The notes under the pieces: generated by a model
Told to the model about the DNA's origin: nothing
The model's input: only the letters and a program-made list of their open reading frames with translations
The model's database searches: none
Shown here: positions 44,158 through 56,600 of the stretch, piece by piece
How the letters are laid out: each line of letters begins with the position of its first letter
Position numbering within the stretch: position 1 is the stretch's first letter
NCBI GenBank assembly: GCA_963576475.1
Contig: OY754972.1
Location: forward strand, 15,254,572 to 15,318,571
Direction of reading: 5' to 3'
Source: Molanna angustata
Lineage: Eukaryota; Arthropoda; Insecta; Trichoptera; Molannidae
DNA: 64,000 bases
Position numbers and translations under genes: made by a program

Positions 44158-44712
44158 GAATATTAGGGTATTACAAGTAGGAAGGTATTGCAGGAACATG
44201 TGTTATGAAGTTATAACAAAAAGAGTTGTTATGAAGGTATTACAAGTAGTTGTTATGGAGGTATTACAAGTATATGTTATAGAGGTATAACAAGTAGAGC
44301 CGTTATGAAGGTATTACAAGTAGAGATGTACATAGTTAATGAAGGTATTACAAATAGAGGTGCTATGAATGTATTACAAGTACAGATGTTATAAAAGTAA
44401 AGGTGTTATAAATGTATTGCAAGTAGAGATTTTATGAAGGTATTACAAGTAGAGGTGTTTTGAAGGTATTAAAAGCAGAGATGTTATGAAGGTAATACAA
44501 GTACAGATGATATGAGGGTATAACAAATATAGATGTTATGAAGTTATTGCAAGTAGAGATGTAATGAAGGTATTACAAAATAGAGGTGTTATGAAGGTAT
44601 TAAAAGCAGAGGTGTTATGAAGGTAATACTAGTAGAAATGCTATGAAGGTATTACAAATATAGGTGTTATGAAGTTATTACAAGTAGAGGTGTTATGATG
44701 TTATTACTTATA
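44158..44712. repeat. Minisatellite, unit about 26 bp
   Basis: About 20-22 imperfect units of GTTATGAAGGTATTACAAGT plus AGAGGT run without a break. Variants (ATAACA, ATTGCA, AAAAGCAGAG) recur in separate units, implying internal duplications. No frame crosses the array. Confidence 0.9.
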
Positions 44713-44719
44713 TTATGAA

Positions 44720-45620
44720 GTATTCATAAAAAGTGTGATGATTCTGATATAGGTTATATTATTTATCATAAAGACAAAATAAAATTATTCCGTAATGTTT
44801 TTTTTGCGGAGCTGTGATACCATCTTTATAACAAACACTAAAGGAAAATCCCTAAAAGGGAAATCTATTGAACGAAACCAGAAAACCATTATACTCGATC
44901 TTTTCCATAATATGTTAGAATGAAGAGAGCTAAAGGTAAATCTCACCTTGATTCAAATCTCTTAATGTTTGTACCTACGGTACTTTGCAATCACAACACT
45001 TCGAGTTCTTAATGCCTACGTAATACTACGTTTGAAAAAAAACTTACAATATTTCTTCATCAACAAGACAAGAAATATTTCTATGTATGTAAGTACGTTA
45101 AATATGTAGTTCATTTTGTTAATACTTGTACATTCGCAAAATTTGACAACTTGTATCAGTAGTCTTTGATAGAATCCATTTGTAAGTTATTTTAATTTTT
45201 AATTTGATTTGTTCATCAAAAAATGTTGAAATTAAAATTGAATAACATTTGATACTAATTGTTTCATTTTTTACAGAAAAAAATCTTTGTTTTTTGTGTA
45301 AACTATATAAAGACTAAAACTAACATTTAGTTTCATTTGAAATTCTGATAAAAAATATTAAAGGTTATTTTTCTTATCGTGTAATAAATTAATTCAAGAA
45401 TAGTTAAATGTTTAGTATTTTCTAAGTATGTTTTTGGATTATTCTCCTAAAGACTATGCATATATTTTAAATATTGTTTTAACCTTCCATCTTTCCTCTA
45501 AAAACCTTTCGATGAATAATTTATAGTTATTTTAATCTCGAACTTCAGAGGCCTGCTATATCTTACAAAACATAAGCATAATTGAACTAACAATTTGCCC
45601 TACATAACTGTAGTAACTGA
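44720..45620. other. Intergenic, no gene seen
   Basis: AT-rich; nothing supported. Confidence 0.3.
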
Positions 45621-45629
45621 TCGTTGGCG

Positions 45630-45955
45630 TCGTCGATACTACATAGGGCTTTACATGAAATATATGGAGAGCCCGGTGTGATCGGTTACATCAAGGTGAA
45701 ACAAGTGAGATGGGTTGGTCTCATAATCAGAATGGTTGACGACAACCCAGAGAAGCGCCTCACACTCCCCACACCGCAAGGACAAAGAAGATCAGAAAGG
45801 CCCAAACTACGATGGATGGACTTTGTCAACGGTGACGTATCCATTCTGCATATCAAAAACCAGAGTACAAAGACTTCCGAAAAGCAAAAACAAGGCTTCA
45901 GAAAAACAAGATTGCTGGATTCAGCTAAGGCCCACCCAGGGCCATCGACCTGACG
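45630..45955 (+). pseudogene. RTE-like LINE C-terminal end
   Basis: Plus frame reads ALHEIYGEPGVIGYIKVKQV, RWVGLIIRMVDDNPEKRLTL, ERPKLRWMDFVNGDV and a final LDSAKAHPGP. The L/I-Y-G-E-P-x-I ... R-W-x-G-x-I-x-R-M-x-D-D ... R-P+-R-W ... A-K-x-H-P-G pattern is the end of RTE-like proteins. A frameshift separates the last part. Confidence 0.7.
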
Positions 45956-45959
45956 ATGA

Positions 45960-48008
45960 TCATATGATTTTATTGGATTATCTGTGAAAGAGTGTATGTA
46001 TGTAACTGAAGCATAACAAATACTTTGTGTTCCTTTTTTTGTGGATCCTTAAGCAAGCAAATTCATAGTTTATGGAAAAGTTAAAGTAATAAATTAATAT
46101 TCATTGTTTCGACGGTTACCTTGTGGTAATCCACAATTCAATTTTTTATTTTAATATTCAAGTGGTTATAGAAATTTAAAATCATAATAAAATTGAAGCT
46201 ATAATAATTATTAAAATGTCCAGAAAAACTTTGTCTTGTAGAGTCAACAATTTATTAATCACTCTTGGAGTGATATTGTATCATTTAAATATATATCATT
46301 ATACTGTATTATTAATTTAAAAATAAAAATCTATAAACTTACTAGAAAAGCTTTACTGCCCTTTTTGAGATGAATGCACATAGAAACTATATATGGCATA
46401 AATTGTTTGTTCGTGTTTCTAACAAAACTTTAAACAGTGTTAAGTAAAGTTGGAAGAACCAACAGTAAGTTATACTACATTACTTGTTTTTCGTTCTACT
46501 TAACAACGCTGTAATCATATCCGGTTTGTTTCAAGCAAATATTAAGTTTTCATTCCTAAACTTTTATTATTAAACAAACAATATAATTCAATTAACAGTT
46601 CAACTCATTTGATTTGAGTTATAAAAATGAAATCATTCCAAACTTTTATTCACTTCATTCCAAATATTTGGAAAATAACATATTAGGTGTCATATTAAAG
46701 AGGGCATGTAACGCTTAATCTAGTGACTGAAAACATGATATCTTAATACCGCCTAATGCAATATGAAGTTACTTTTAGTAAAGTTAACTATCGCGTGCGT
46801 TAAATGGGGTTTAAACGTGATTTAAATTATCGGAGCCCAAAATTTGTTGATTTTTTAAGCAAAACTGACTTGAAACGAAAAAAAATTATCTGCTTTCACT
46901 TTGATTTTATGCTCTAAGTATATAAATGATTTATTAGTCTACGATATATACTTATGTAATAATTAAAAAAGACGCTGTTCAATAGGAGAATATATTTTTA
47001 ATATGTTTAAAGGGGAATTTACGCTAAATTTAAAAATTGTGTGACGAATATTCACTAGTATAGAGAAATGTTGAGAGTACTTATGGTATTTTTTGGAAGC
47101 ACATTTATTAACATATTAAAATATAAAAATCACTATCTGCATTAAAAAATTAATTTGATTTATGCAGATAATGGATTTAAGCCTTCGTCGAGACGTCATG
47201 TGAAGAAAAAGATTAATTTACCAAGTAACCCTGCTAGAATTAGTTTTTCTGTTTTTTTCCCTAAGAAAATCGTACGTTAAAACGTAGTTATATAGTTAAT
47301 TGTATACGATATAATTTATTCAATAAAAACATCGATCATCGTTGATATTGGAAATTTTTTAATGAAAATAGGATTTAAAGCAGTGCGAAAGGAATTTCAT
47401 ATAAACTATTTTCAAATTCAATTCAATTGATGGCCAAAGTATCTTTTATATAAAAATAATTGAAAGACTGCTTTAGTGTCAATGAAAGAAACTCTTCATT
47501 GTTTGATTTCTTCAATCTGTCAGATATTTTGATAATATTACTAAAGGAATTCTGAAATGAATCCATCTAATACAGCATTTTTTTTTCTTATTTGCGATGG
47601 ATATAATTCAAAATGCTGACAAAATAATGAAATATATTTATTGTCATTGTAATAATATAATTTAGTGTCATTGTTTGTAATTTTAGCGTCATCGCTATTT
47701 GATAGTTTTTTTCTGATCAATCTTAATTTGTTAAGTCTCAATTTAGTAATAAATTAGCAATAAAAAAAGACTGTCTTTAAACTATAAAACCGCTATATTT
47801 TATTGTTGTATAAATTTATTCTTTTATAATTTTTTCTGAAACTTTTATGCATTTTTTTTATTAAATAATCAAAAAATATTATTGCTGTGTAGTTTAGGTA
47901 TCTATATTTTAAAAGTAAACTAATTTAAATCATAAATTCTATAGTAATATTGAATGTATGAGAGTGAAACTCGGATACGGCAAAAAATAGGATTGAATTT
48001 CAAACTGG
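45960..48008. other. Intergenic, no gene seen
   Basis: About 2 kb of AT-rich sequence with no supported gene or repeat. Confidence 0.3.
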
Positions 48009-48019
48009 CTTTATCAATT

Positions 48020-48197
48020 ATTCTTCTTCTTCTTCTTTTCCCTCGCCTTATTCCCATTATTTGGGGTCGGCTCTCCTAGTCCGCATGCGCCAGGTTGCTC
48101 TCTCCTGTGTTTCTTCATGTGTCACATTCCACGTCTTCATGTCGCTGTGAACCGTGGACATCCATGTTGCAGGCGGTCGTCCCGGGCGTCGCTTTTG
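48020..48197 (-). mobile_element. 178-bp LINE 3' stub with (GAA)n tail and 11-bp duplication
   Basis: CTTTATCAATT at 48009-48019 recurs at 48198-48208. Minus strand reads RRPGRPPATWMSTVHSDMKT, then WNVTHEETQERATWRMRTRR and ADP with a stop and (GAA)n. It is the end of an RTE-like protein. Confidence 0.8.
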
Positions 48198-48599
48198 CTT
48201 TATCAATTTATCGAAAACAAAATTCATTTATAGGCTGTTTGGTCATATTAAAAACATGGTTAGGTGGAAGAAATTGCAATAAACTAGCCACTTGCGTATG
48301 GTGAAAGGACGCGTTTTTATTAACTTATTTTAAAACAATACATGGTGAACGATTGACAAGAATATTATGTTAAATAGAACAATAAGTTAAATAAAGTGAG
48401 AAATATTTGAAAATATTACAACACAAAAGAAATATAAAATTATTTATTATTCATAAAACAAATTAAAAAAAAACCCATCTACTACCTACATATCATGTCT
48501 ATTTTCAACTTTGAAAAGGACGTTGCGAAAACAAAAAGGATATCCACCAAATAAATTATTTAGTGTTTTTGTAAATAAAGAATTGAAATATCTGCATTC

Positions 48600-48790
48600 A
48601 AGGCAATCCAGTCACTTTGTGTCGACACGACGCTTGGCAACTATTCAACCAATAGGAAGCATCGTTTTCCAATGGTAACGGGCGGTGGGTCCAATAACGG
48701 GCGTCGCACTTTCAAGAAAACAACGAGAAGAGGCGTTATAAGCGGAAGATTGAGGACGCGCCGAGCAGTGTCCAATCAACCTTTCTTTCA
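48600..48790 (+). promoter_or_regulatory. CCAAT-rich, GC-richer island (possible promoter)
   Basis: Four CCAAT words on the plus strand lie in about 125 bases (48650, 48671, 48691, 48770), in sequence less AT-rich than its surroundings. With the LINE at 48805-49070 removed, it would lead into a segment ending CAGTGAACATT|GTGAGTATT (about 49160-49180), which resembles a first exon with a splice donor. No coding exon downstream is identified. Confidence 0.2.
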
Positions 48791-48804
48791 TTTTTGTCTT
48801 CTTT

Positions 48805-49070
48805 TTCTTCGTCAGCCCTCTTCGTCCAGTAATGGACATAGGCCTCCCCCTGAGACCTCCACAGCTTCCTATCCTGGGCAGACCGCATCCATCCGCCTCC
48901 AGCTACTCTTCTGATATTATCAGACCACCTGGTTAGAGGCCTTCCAACACTTTTCTTGCCCTTTCTAGGTCGCCATACCAGCACTTTTTTAGTCCATCTA
49001 GAGTCCGTGGTTCGGGCGATATGCCCTGCCCAGCTCCACTTCTGGTTTGCAACCTTTTGGACAACTTCAT
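48805..49070 (-). pseudogene. 266-bp RTE-like LINE end with 16-bp duplication
   Basis: Minus strand reads VVQKVANQKWSWAGHIARTT, DSRWTKKVLVWRPRKGKKSV, GRPLTRWSDNIRRVAGGGWM, RSAQDRKLWRSQGEAYVHYW, uninterrupted to the end. The flanks CATTTTTGTCTTCTTT (48789-48804) and CATTTTTGTATTCTTT (49071-49086) differ at one base. Confidence 0.85.
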
Positions 49071-49299
49071 CATTTTTGTATTCTTTGATAAATATTGATG
49101 TTTAGTGAAAAAGTATTTTTATAAATCAAAAGTTGTTGGCTAAAAATAGTGTGAGTGTACAGTGAACATTGTGAGTATTTTTTCATTCCTCTATACTCTA
49201 CAAATTTGAATCTGATAGCTTTGTATAAAAACATCCCAAAAATCATATAAACATTTGATCAATTGAAGATTTTGTAAATAAAATAAATATATTTAATAT

Positions 49300-49383
49300 T
49301 GTATTGGCAATGCACACCCGCACACCTTTCGCTGGTTACCCCACATTGTGGGATATGCCGTGATGGTATGAATGAATGAATGA
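49300..49383 (+). mobile_element. 84-bp LINE 3' stub with (GAAT)n tail and 11-bp duplication
   Basis: ATATTTAATAT at 49289-49299 recurs at 49384-49394. The insert reads TPFAGYPTLWDMP plus stop, then GATGGTATGAATGAATGA. It belongs with the 52-bp stub at 36392. Confidence 0.8.
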
Positions 49384-49399
49384 ATATTTAATATAAAGG

Positions 49400-51360
49400 T
49401 AATAGAAGTGTATCGGTATAATATTATATAGTTTCGATCTAGCTGGACTAATTCGAAACTGCATACCGGGGGATCAAACCCGAGTAATTCACTTGAAACA
49501 ATCACAAATACATCGAATACACAATATGTTACAACTTCTTGTACAAGGCGAACATTGTATAGGTGTTCTATTCGTTGTGCAAATAGCCATTATTGGAAAT
49601 CTCATCTGATTTCGATATAGAACAGATCTCAAGCCAGATATGTGGAATGCAATTCAAATTGACAATCAAATGTAGATGGCAAATTTAAATGGGGAAATCA
49701 GAAAGTTATCTGTTGACACAAAGGATATTATTTGAGGTCTTTGGTTAGGTTGGGATCTCTTTAGTTGAAGTACTTACCTAACCTCTGTGAGCGTATTATT
49801 TCAATCTGATATAAAATGAACTTCACAATTACCTAGCTCGTCCATCATCAAATGAGGTTGATAAATAGGTAGGTTTATTTTCAAACTTTTTGATAATTGA
49901 AAATCAGTTGGTTTTAACCACGATTAACTTGAAAATACACTGAATTCATCTCTGTCTTAATCACCCGCTCTCCTTTTCAATCAAACACCGATTTGAAGCA
50001 CTCTAATATGCCCAGACGAAGAAGCAGTCGCTTTAAAACCAGTCGAATCAAATAACTCACTTGTAACACCGAAAATATTAATGATATTTTAAAAGCTATT
50101 TTAAAATGGAATATTTTATGACTGCATATAACATATAGGTAGGCATGCATTGAATTTCTTCCCTTTTGAGTCAATGATATTTTTTGACAAATAAGCAATG
50201 ATATTTTGGTATTGTAATGAGTCAATGATATTTTTAAGCTCTGTGGTGCCTTTTTTTCCCGGTACTCCTGTAATATTCCAACTTCGTCTTTGACAAAAAA
50301 ATACCTATTTTAACATTTTAAAAGTTGTCGGAACCTGGTGTAAATATAAAAAAACTTGGATGTTTAATTGTTTACGTACAAAAGGAGAGTAAACAATTAA
50401 ACTCTAAATTTTGATGTTGAAAACTCTTCATTTCTTTTAACTGATATAAGGTATAGAGCAATAATTCAGATTTTATGCGTTTTCCGTCCCGTCCGGGTAA
50501 TTTTACGTATAATCACGCAACAATGAATTAAACGATGGAAATTATTACGACCCTCAGAGCACACATTACTACGTCATGTTAATAAAAACTTAATAAAAGC
50601 ATTTGGAAATTATACTTCATACCTTGATGAATAGTTGGTACATAAATTAAACAAATTTTATAATTTTGTGACCCATGAAACGGCAACCGGCGGCTCGCGT
50701 AAATTTAATTAATGTTTCGAGGACTAGAATATTCGAAGGTAAAGTCGTAAAAGTACAATATCAAAACATTACGTTAACTAGCTAAGTTAAACATAAAACT
50801 ATGGCAGTAAAACTTTTGTAAATGAAACTATCCAACATCATTTGTTTTCTTTTTACATTTTATGTACAAATAGTCATATTACCCACATTGACAAATTAAG
50901 ATTGATAAAAAAAAACTACCAAAAAGCGATGTTGCTGAAGTTTCCAACAGTGAAATTAAATTATTTTTTCGTTCGAAAATAGTTAATTGTGTGCAGCATA
51001 TGTAAATATTTTTTTTTTTAATTATCAAAATAAATTACATTATTTATCAGCATTTTGAATTTTACCATCGCAAATAAGAAAACTATTTGCTTTATTAGAC
51101 GAATTAATTTCAGAATAAAAAAATGCCCTTAGTAATATTACCAAAATATCAGACAGATTGGTGACGTAGGTAGTTGTAATAGATAAGTTTGTTATTCTAA
51201 TCATTTCTGATAATACGCTTCCGTGACATATTTTTTTGTTGTAATATTTAAGTTATTCTATTATTGATAATTTGCCTCAATTTTTTTTGCCCGTAAAACT
51301 TTTTTCCAATTATTTTATACTTCAATTAAGAATTATAAAATAAATAAAAAGACATACAAT
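49400..51360. other. Intergenic, no gene seen
   Basis: A SINE-like trace (GGGGGATCAAACCCGAG, inverse of a degraded B box) stands at 49468-49484. The rest is AT-rich and unsupported. Confidence 0.3.
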
Positions 51361-51364
51361 ATCA

Positions 51365-51835
51365 TAATGAAGTTGCTCACTCAATTTTCCCTCACAGAGG
51401 CTATTTTACTTCTGTTATATACATTTTTCATACAAATATGCAATTTATTTTTACATTGATAAAACGGACCATAGATTTATTTTCTTTAAAATTTGACAAT
51501 CCCTGAATGCATTTTTATTTATTTTAGGATTGAATTTTTATTATATAGGAAAATCTCAATTTTCCAGACCATTTTGAAAATTTTGACAGATGAAATCATA
51601 GAGAAAAAAACACGGAACACAAATATCTATAGGAAACTAATCAGCTCTAAGTTTACGGACTTTACACATGTGATGTTATATGAAGTCGATCGGACTTTTT
51701 GTTTGGACTGTAGAGAGGACGTAAAATGTATACGGCGTACGCCAAATTGCACTCTAAATTTATTGATGTAAAAAATACGTTTAAAAAATGTGAAATCATG
51801 ACTCTCCACTATTCCATAGTAAAAAATGACTGATG
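51365..51835 (+). repeat. Dispersed repeat beta, copy 2
   Basis: Inverse of 36470-37400 without the MITE. The open frames inside (51493-51771 and its antisense) are by-products of the repeat. No transposase motif. Confidence 0.65.
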
Positions 51836-51839
51836 ATAA

Positions 51840-52970
51840 AGAATCCTCTAGCATTTCTCTGAACATTTACAAATAACTCAAGCTGGACAAAGACAAATTA
51901 TTAGTCGTACACCGAGTTTGAGATTTATCTATATGATATAGATTGTGATTTCAGTATTTCAGATTTCAACATACAAAGAAGATATCATTTTGTCTACTTT
52001 GTGTTGAAAAAAAACACGCACATCAACTCTTCACTTAGGTAAGAAAGAACCTGCCATACTTTAAAAGACTTAATATAAAAGTTGATTGCCCTTCGAGGAA
52101 TACTTTAGCAAACTTTCAAACTTTCTGCAACATTAAACAAATTCTCCAAGTTTCGGCCATAAATCGTCGTGTCTTAATACAACTTTCATATTAGGTTAGT
52201 AAAATGAGGTAGAATTATCTGATAATCATTTTGGATAGATATCTATGCATATTTAGTATCTGAATAATTTGATATGTTCAATAATTCAGCGTTCAGCGAA
52301 TTATTGAACATATTTCCAGACATGATCCCAGAAGAGAAATGCTCACTGGAAAAGCAAATTATACGTCATTTAATTTCAAACATTCTTTCAAAATAAAATG
52401 AGGCTGGACACTTCAAGGTAAATTCTCTACATATTTTTGACATTAAAACTTCCAACTCGAAATTTTTCACACAGGTATTTCAACAAAATCGCTTTGTCTT
52501 TGTTTTACATCACAATTCCAAGTTTTTTTGAGTATGTCACCATTAATTTGTCAGAGTTTCACTTTCGTTTTTAAAGATGTCGAAATCATGCTCTCTGAGA
52601 GGGGTTCTTCCTTTCTCCTTCTCATACTCTTTCATTTATGTACGTCCCCCAACGGCTTTTGTTTTGAGAGGATTCATTACTTTGATTGTCATTTTATATA
52701 CCCGTGTTATAATAGCCATTGTTAAGACAGTTTCTGAAAATTTTCTCTACTTGATGTGATATTTACACCCGTGTACTTACATAATAAAGATACAGTTTAT
52801 TTTCTTCTATGTTTAAATCGGATCTTGGTATTAAATATTATGATCTACTCGCATCATATAGGTACAATAAGATCTAACGGACTTTTATCTTTTTATCATT
52901 TTTTATTACATGAATGTATTTCCCAAATACCATGGTCATATTCCATTTGAAAATGAATTTTACATATTAC
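51840..52970. other. Intergenic with one strong hairpin
   Basis: ATATGTTCAATAATTC (52272-52287) and GAATTATTGAACATAT (52298-52313) form a 16-bp stem with a 10-base loop. No gene is supported. Confidence 0.4.
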
Positions 52971-52972
52971 AA

Positions 52973-54022
52973 ATAATAATAATAATAATAATTAGAATTT
53001 TTAAAGCGCCGTTTAGTGATACAAGATCACTCCAAGGGCGCTGTGGCTTATTTGTTGGCTCTACTAAACAAAGCAGTCTTAAGTAATTTACTGAAGGTGT
53101 CAACGCTCTGAGCTCCACGTATATCAGGGGGCAATTTATTCCATTTTAAAGGCCCGTTCACACTGAAACTCCGATCATAGTAAGCCGCTTTATTGACTCT
53201 GTCCAACTCTTTTAAAGAGTTGGTACTCTGTGATCCCGATGATCTCAATGAGAGTTGTCTTCCTGATAGGACATTCTTTTGACATAGTTCTTGTATGTAG
53301 TGTGGAGTCAAGTCGTTCAGAGCCTTAAACACCATCAAGCACACCTTATAGTCTACTCGTTCTGGACACTTCAACCAGTGCAGTTCATTTAGAAGAGGTG
53401 TTATGTGACATCTTTTGTCAGCTCCATATATCAACCTCGCAGCCGCGTTGAAAACCATCTGCAGTCTATCCAGCTGATACTTGGGCAAACCAGCATATAT
53501 AGCATTACAGTAATCCAGCCGTGATACAACAAATGCATTGATAAGCGTTTTAGCTTCGCTTTTAGGTAAGCTGCGGCGGATACTTTTCAATTGCCTCAGA
53601 TGAAAAAAGCAAGAGCTAACAGTTTTAGAGATATGCAAGTCCAGCGATAGTTTATTATCCAAGTGGACGCCTAGAAATTTAAAGTTGGTTGATGGTGTAA
53701 TTTCTTCTCCATTGATGTTAATTGGAGTGTTTTCTATGAGATGCTGTCGTCGCGGTGAAGCTACCCACATAAATTCTGTTTTTGTTGGGTTCAATTTTAG
53801 CTTGTATAGCGACATCCATTCAGCAATTTTATTAATACAACCAACGGTATCATTCCCAAGACTATCCTTGTTTTCTGCAGTGGAATATTTTACAATCAGG
53901 CGATCGTCAGCGTAGGCGTACGAAGCGAAGCCTTCATTATATATAATATCGTCAAGATTTTTTATACACAAAATAAAAAGTATGGGCCCCAAAACTGACC
54001 CCTGTGGCACCCCAAATTTGAT
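52973..54022 (-). mobile_element. 5'-truncated CR1-like LINE with intact 3' half of reverse transcriptase
   Basis: Minus strand is open for over 320 codons, from KFGVPQGSVLGPILFILCIK through the catalytic YAYADDRLI, LNPTKTEFMWVA, FKFLGVHLDNKLSLDLHISK, RLDYCNAIYAGLPKYQLDRL, LNELHWLKCPERVDYKVCLM and the R-S-F-S-V-N-G-P-L-K-W-N-K-L-P end, to a stop at 53048. The second Y-A-D-D box is complete. The endonuclease and the RT fingers are missing by 5' truncation. The 3' UTR is short and ends in a (TTA)n tail (52974-52993 on the plus strand). The absence of stops marks it as the youngest LINE in the window. Confidence 0.92.
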
Positions 54023-54194
54023 TTGATTTGAAATACCTACACTAGAACGAATTTACAAGATTATATAACTTTTTCACGTTCTTCAATTTTTTTTAATTGA
54101 TATGTAATGACATTTACAATTCAAAGATACAGTCAACCATCGAAACCCTCGGGGTTTATCTGAGGTTGACGAATTCAGTTTGGTAATTTTAATA

Positions 54195-54295
54195 TACAAA
54201 ATTCATAATACGATGTAGGTTTCGACCTACGACAGCTGGTCACCTCAAGGAGTATTCTCCTAAAGCACATAGCTATCGTCATCGGACCTTATCAA
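54195..54295 (-). mobile_element. SINE-like tRNA-derived fragment
   Basis: Minus strand reads GATAGCTATGTGCTTTAGG ... CGTAGGTCGAAACCTACAT, suggestive of A and B boxes of a tRNA-derived SINE. Weak. Confidence 0.35.
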
Positions 54296-54299
54296 TCTT

Positions 54300-55950
54300 A
54301 TCATATACCTTTTTAAGTGGATAAAATATTTAGGGCATATAGTGTTTATATGCAAGAGCTCATCATCCATATCATTTAATATTTTTGGCAGGAGATATTC
54401 CCATGTTCTCATGCCATATACATTTTTGTACACAGGTAAAATATATTTCTTTAGGTAGTTTAACTTTCGGAGGTTATTTCTACGTGAGTTTACTTCTAAT
54501 TTATTAATGTTATCATGTTCGTCTTTTAAGATGGCAATTTTTACTTAATGATATATAGCTAATACATTACTGTGTTTGAATATATGTATTGTCATGCTAT
54601 TTTGTAAAATAACCTGACTTACCTCCTCTCAGAAGAAACATGAGAAAGGACAATACCTTTTATAAAAAAAATAGTAAATTTTTAGATTAAAATTGCATTA
54701 TTAGGCATCATTTTTTTGTCTGCGTGCAACACCGTGGCAAAATCACGAACGGAAACACCGGTGTATAGCGTTCCTTTCTTTCTATTTTTACCAAGCGAGA
54801 GGTGACGTGTCCAATATGTCGATGGACGTCACGTAAAAAAAAAGCGCTGTCGCGCTTATAATAAATAAAGTAATTTTGTTCAATGGAATTAGTTGGAAAA
54901 TGGGTAAGTCTCCATGCCTTTTTGTTTTCAATATAATTTGTTTAGCGTCCGCCGACACACGATAATTTTGTGAATAAATGTCATTTCAGAGTTAACGACT
55001 CTCCAAAAATTTTCCCCACTAGTCCTTATTCAACCTATATCGTATATAACATAGCATTCTTCTAGACCAATAATTGACCAATATCATTCTTCAATAACAT
55101 CTAATTTAGAGGCAGAGCAATATTTTAAAATTAAAAAATGATATATAAATAATGAATCAAGATGGCGGTTATGCCGCGTCTCCATCATCGAAATACAGCC
55201 ATTTCTGTGAAATACAACTTCTTTTGATCATTCTATTATTAATGACATTAATATTTTAAATTTATATATTTAAAAATGATAGTTTCCATTTAATTTTTAA
55301 AACTGAATTTTGTTCTCTCTTCGACCTTTTTGTCGAATTAAATGGTTGTATAAACCACCATGCTATAATGTAAATTTTGTCAAATAGATAAAATTGTGAA
55401 CCTTTTTATTAATAATGTTTTGCTTGGTTTTACTTTGTTCTAGTTAGAATCTTTAATTATCAAATTGTAATAATCGATATCTTTCTTTTATATCATTTTT
55501 TCGTTGCATTGTTCATGAAAGATAAAATCTGTAAATAATGGAAAGATGAAATGATCTTCGTCTTGTTCTGTAATTTTTGCTTAGTCACAAATTATTAATT
55601 ATGAAGTCGAGATATTTTAAAAAAAACCGAAATATTGTAAAACCTCCTAATTTAAATAATTATCTTTCTGTAAATAAGATTATGCTTGTGTAATGGTTAA
55701 AGATGGGGTATTTTTGAAAGAATACTATTAATTGATTGGACAAAATATATTGCAAATTGTTTTCATAATTCAGTGTTTGATATTTATCTCTCCTCCTTAT
55801 ACCCTTTTGATGATCTGACAGGAAATAATTAAGTATTTTTGTGAAATCATTTATATTTTTACTGTCTAATGGGAGTCTTTCCTATAGTCTGCCATAAAGT
55901 AAGCTCTCATAGGACAATTTGCGACCCTGGCATTTTTTATTTTTTTGTTT
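54300..55950. other. Intergenic, no gene seen
   Basis: GC-richer patch 54715-54850 with AAGCGCTGTCGCGCTT hairpin at 54842-54857; otherwise AT-rich. No gene. Confidence 0.3.
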
Positions 55951-55957
55951 CTCATGC

Positions 55958-56035
55958 AAACGGCTGGCTGGGCGGTGGTGCGGGTTCGAGTCCGGGTGGG
56001 ACGAAGCCCTAGGCTTCTTCCACCATGGCTTTAAC
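55958..56035 (+). mobile_element. SINE-like fragment with B box
   Basis: GGTGCGGGTTCGAGTCCGGG (55976-55995) contains a consensus B box GGTTCGAGTCC; the A box is not preserved. No cloverleaf. Confidence 0.4.
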
Positions 56036-56408
56036 CCTCACAGTATGTTATGAAACAGAATTCATTAAAAAAATATATATCTCTTGAATTACTTCAAACA
56101 ATATTACTATTTAACTCGGTACAGGCTCAGCCTAGTGAGGTGGTGTATACCAAAAAATACTATAAAAAAATGTTTCATATAACTTTTACTAAATTTTACT
56201 TTTTTTTAATATTTTTATTGTTTGTATATTGTTATATTTTGTTTGGTTTCAATAAAAAATTTTTTTTTTAATGATTTCCTTAATATTACAAGTGTTTAAT
56301 ATCAATGTAAAAAAATATAAATATAATAAAAATATGCAAATTTAAAAGAAACATTGGTTTTGGGGAGCAGTCACATTTATAATATCTAGGTATTGAACAG
56401 AACAAAAT

Positions 56409-56600
56409 TTTATTTATTTATTTATTTATTTATACATCTTCTTGTACATAATAATTTTGTATATAATATCAATGCATTTCACATTATATTTAAATTAATG
56501 CGATTTTACACCCCTTAATTCATCATTCACTGTCGTATAAAATACCTAATAAAAACACTACTGCCCCTATAACTTACAAGTACGGTTGATAACGTTGAGG
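56409..56600 (-). repeat. LINE 3' tail, reverse orientation
   Basis: TTTATTTATTTATTTATTTA at 56412 followed by TCTTGTACATAATAATT is the inverse of a LINE tail with a 3' UTR like that of 14160-14210 (TTTTTGTACATAATATAAAC). Confidence 0.45.

Noticed and set aside
53685..53915. Plus-strand open frame of 76 codons
   Set aside because: It is the antisense shadow of the reverse transcriptase on the minus strand.
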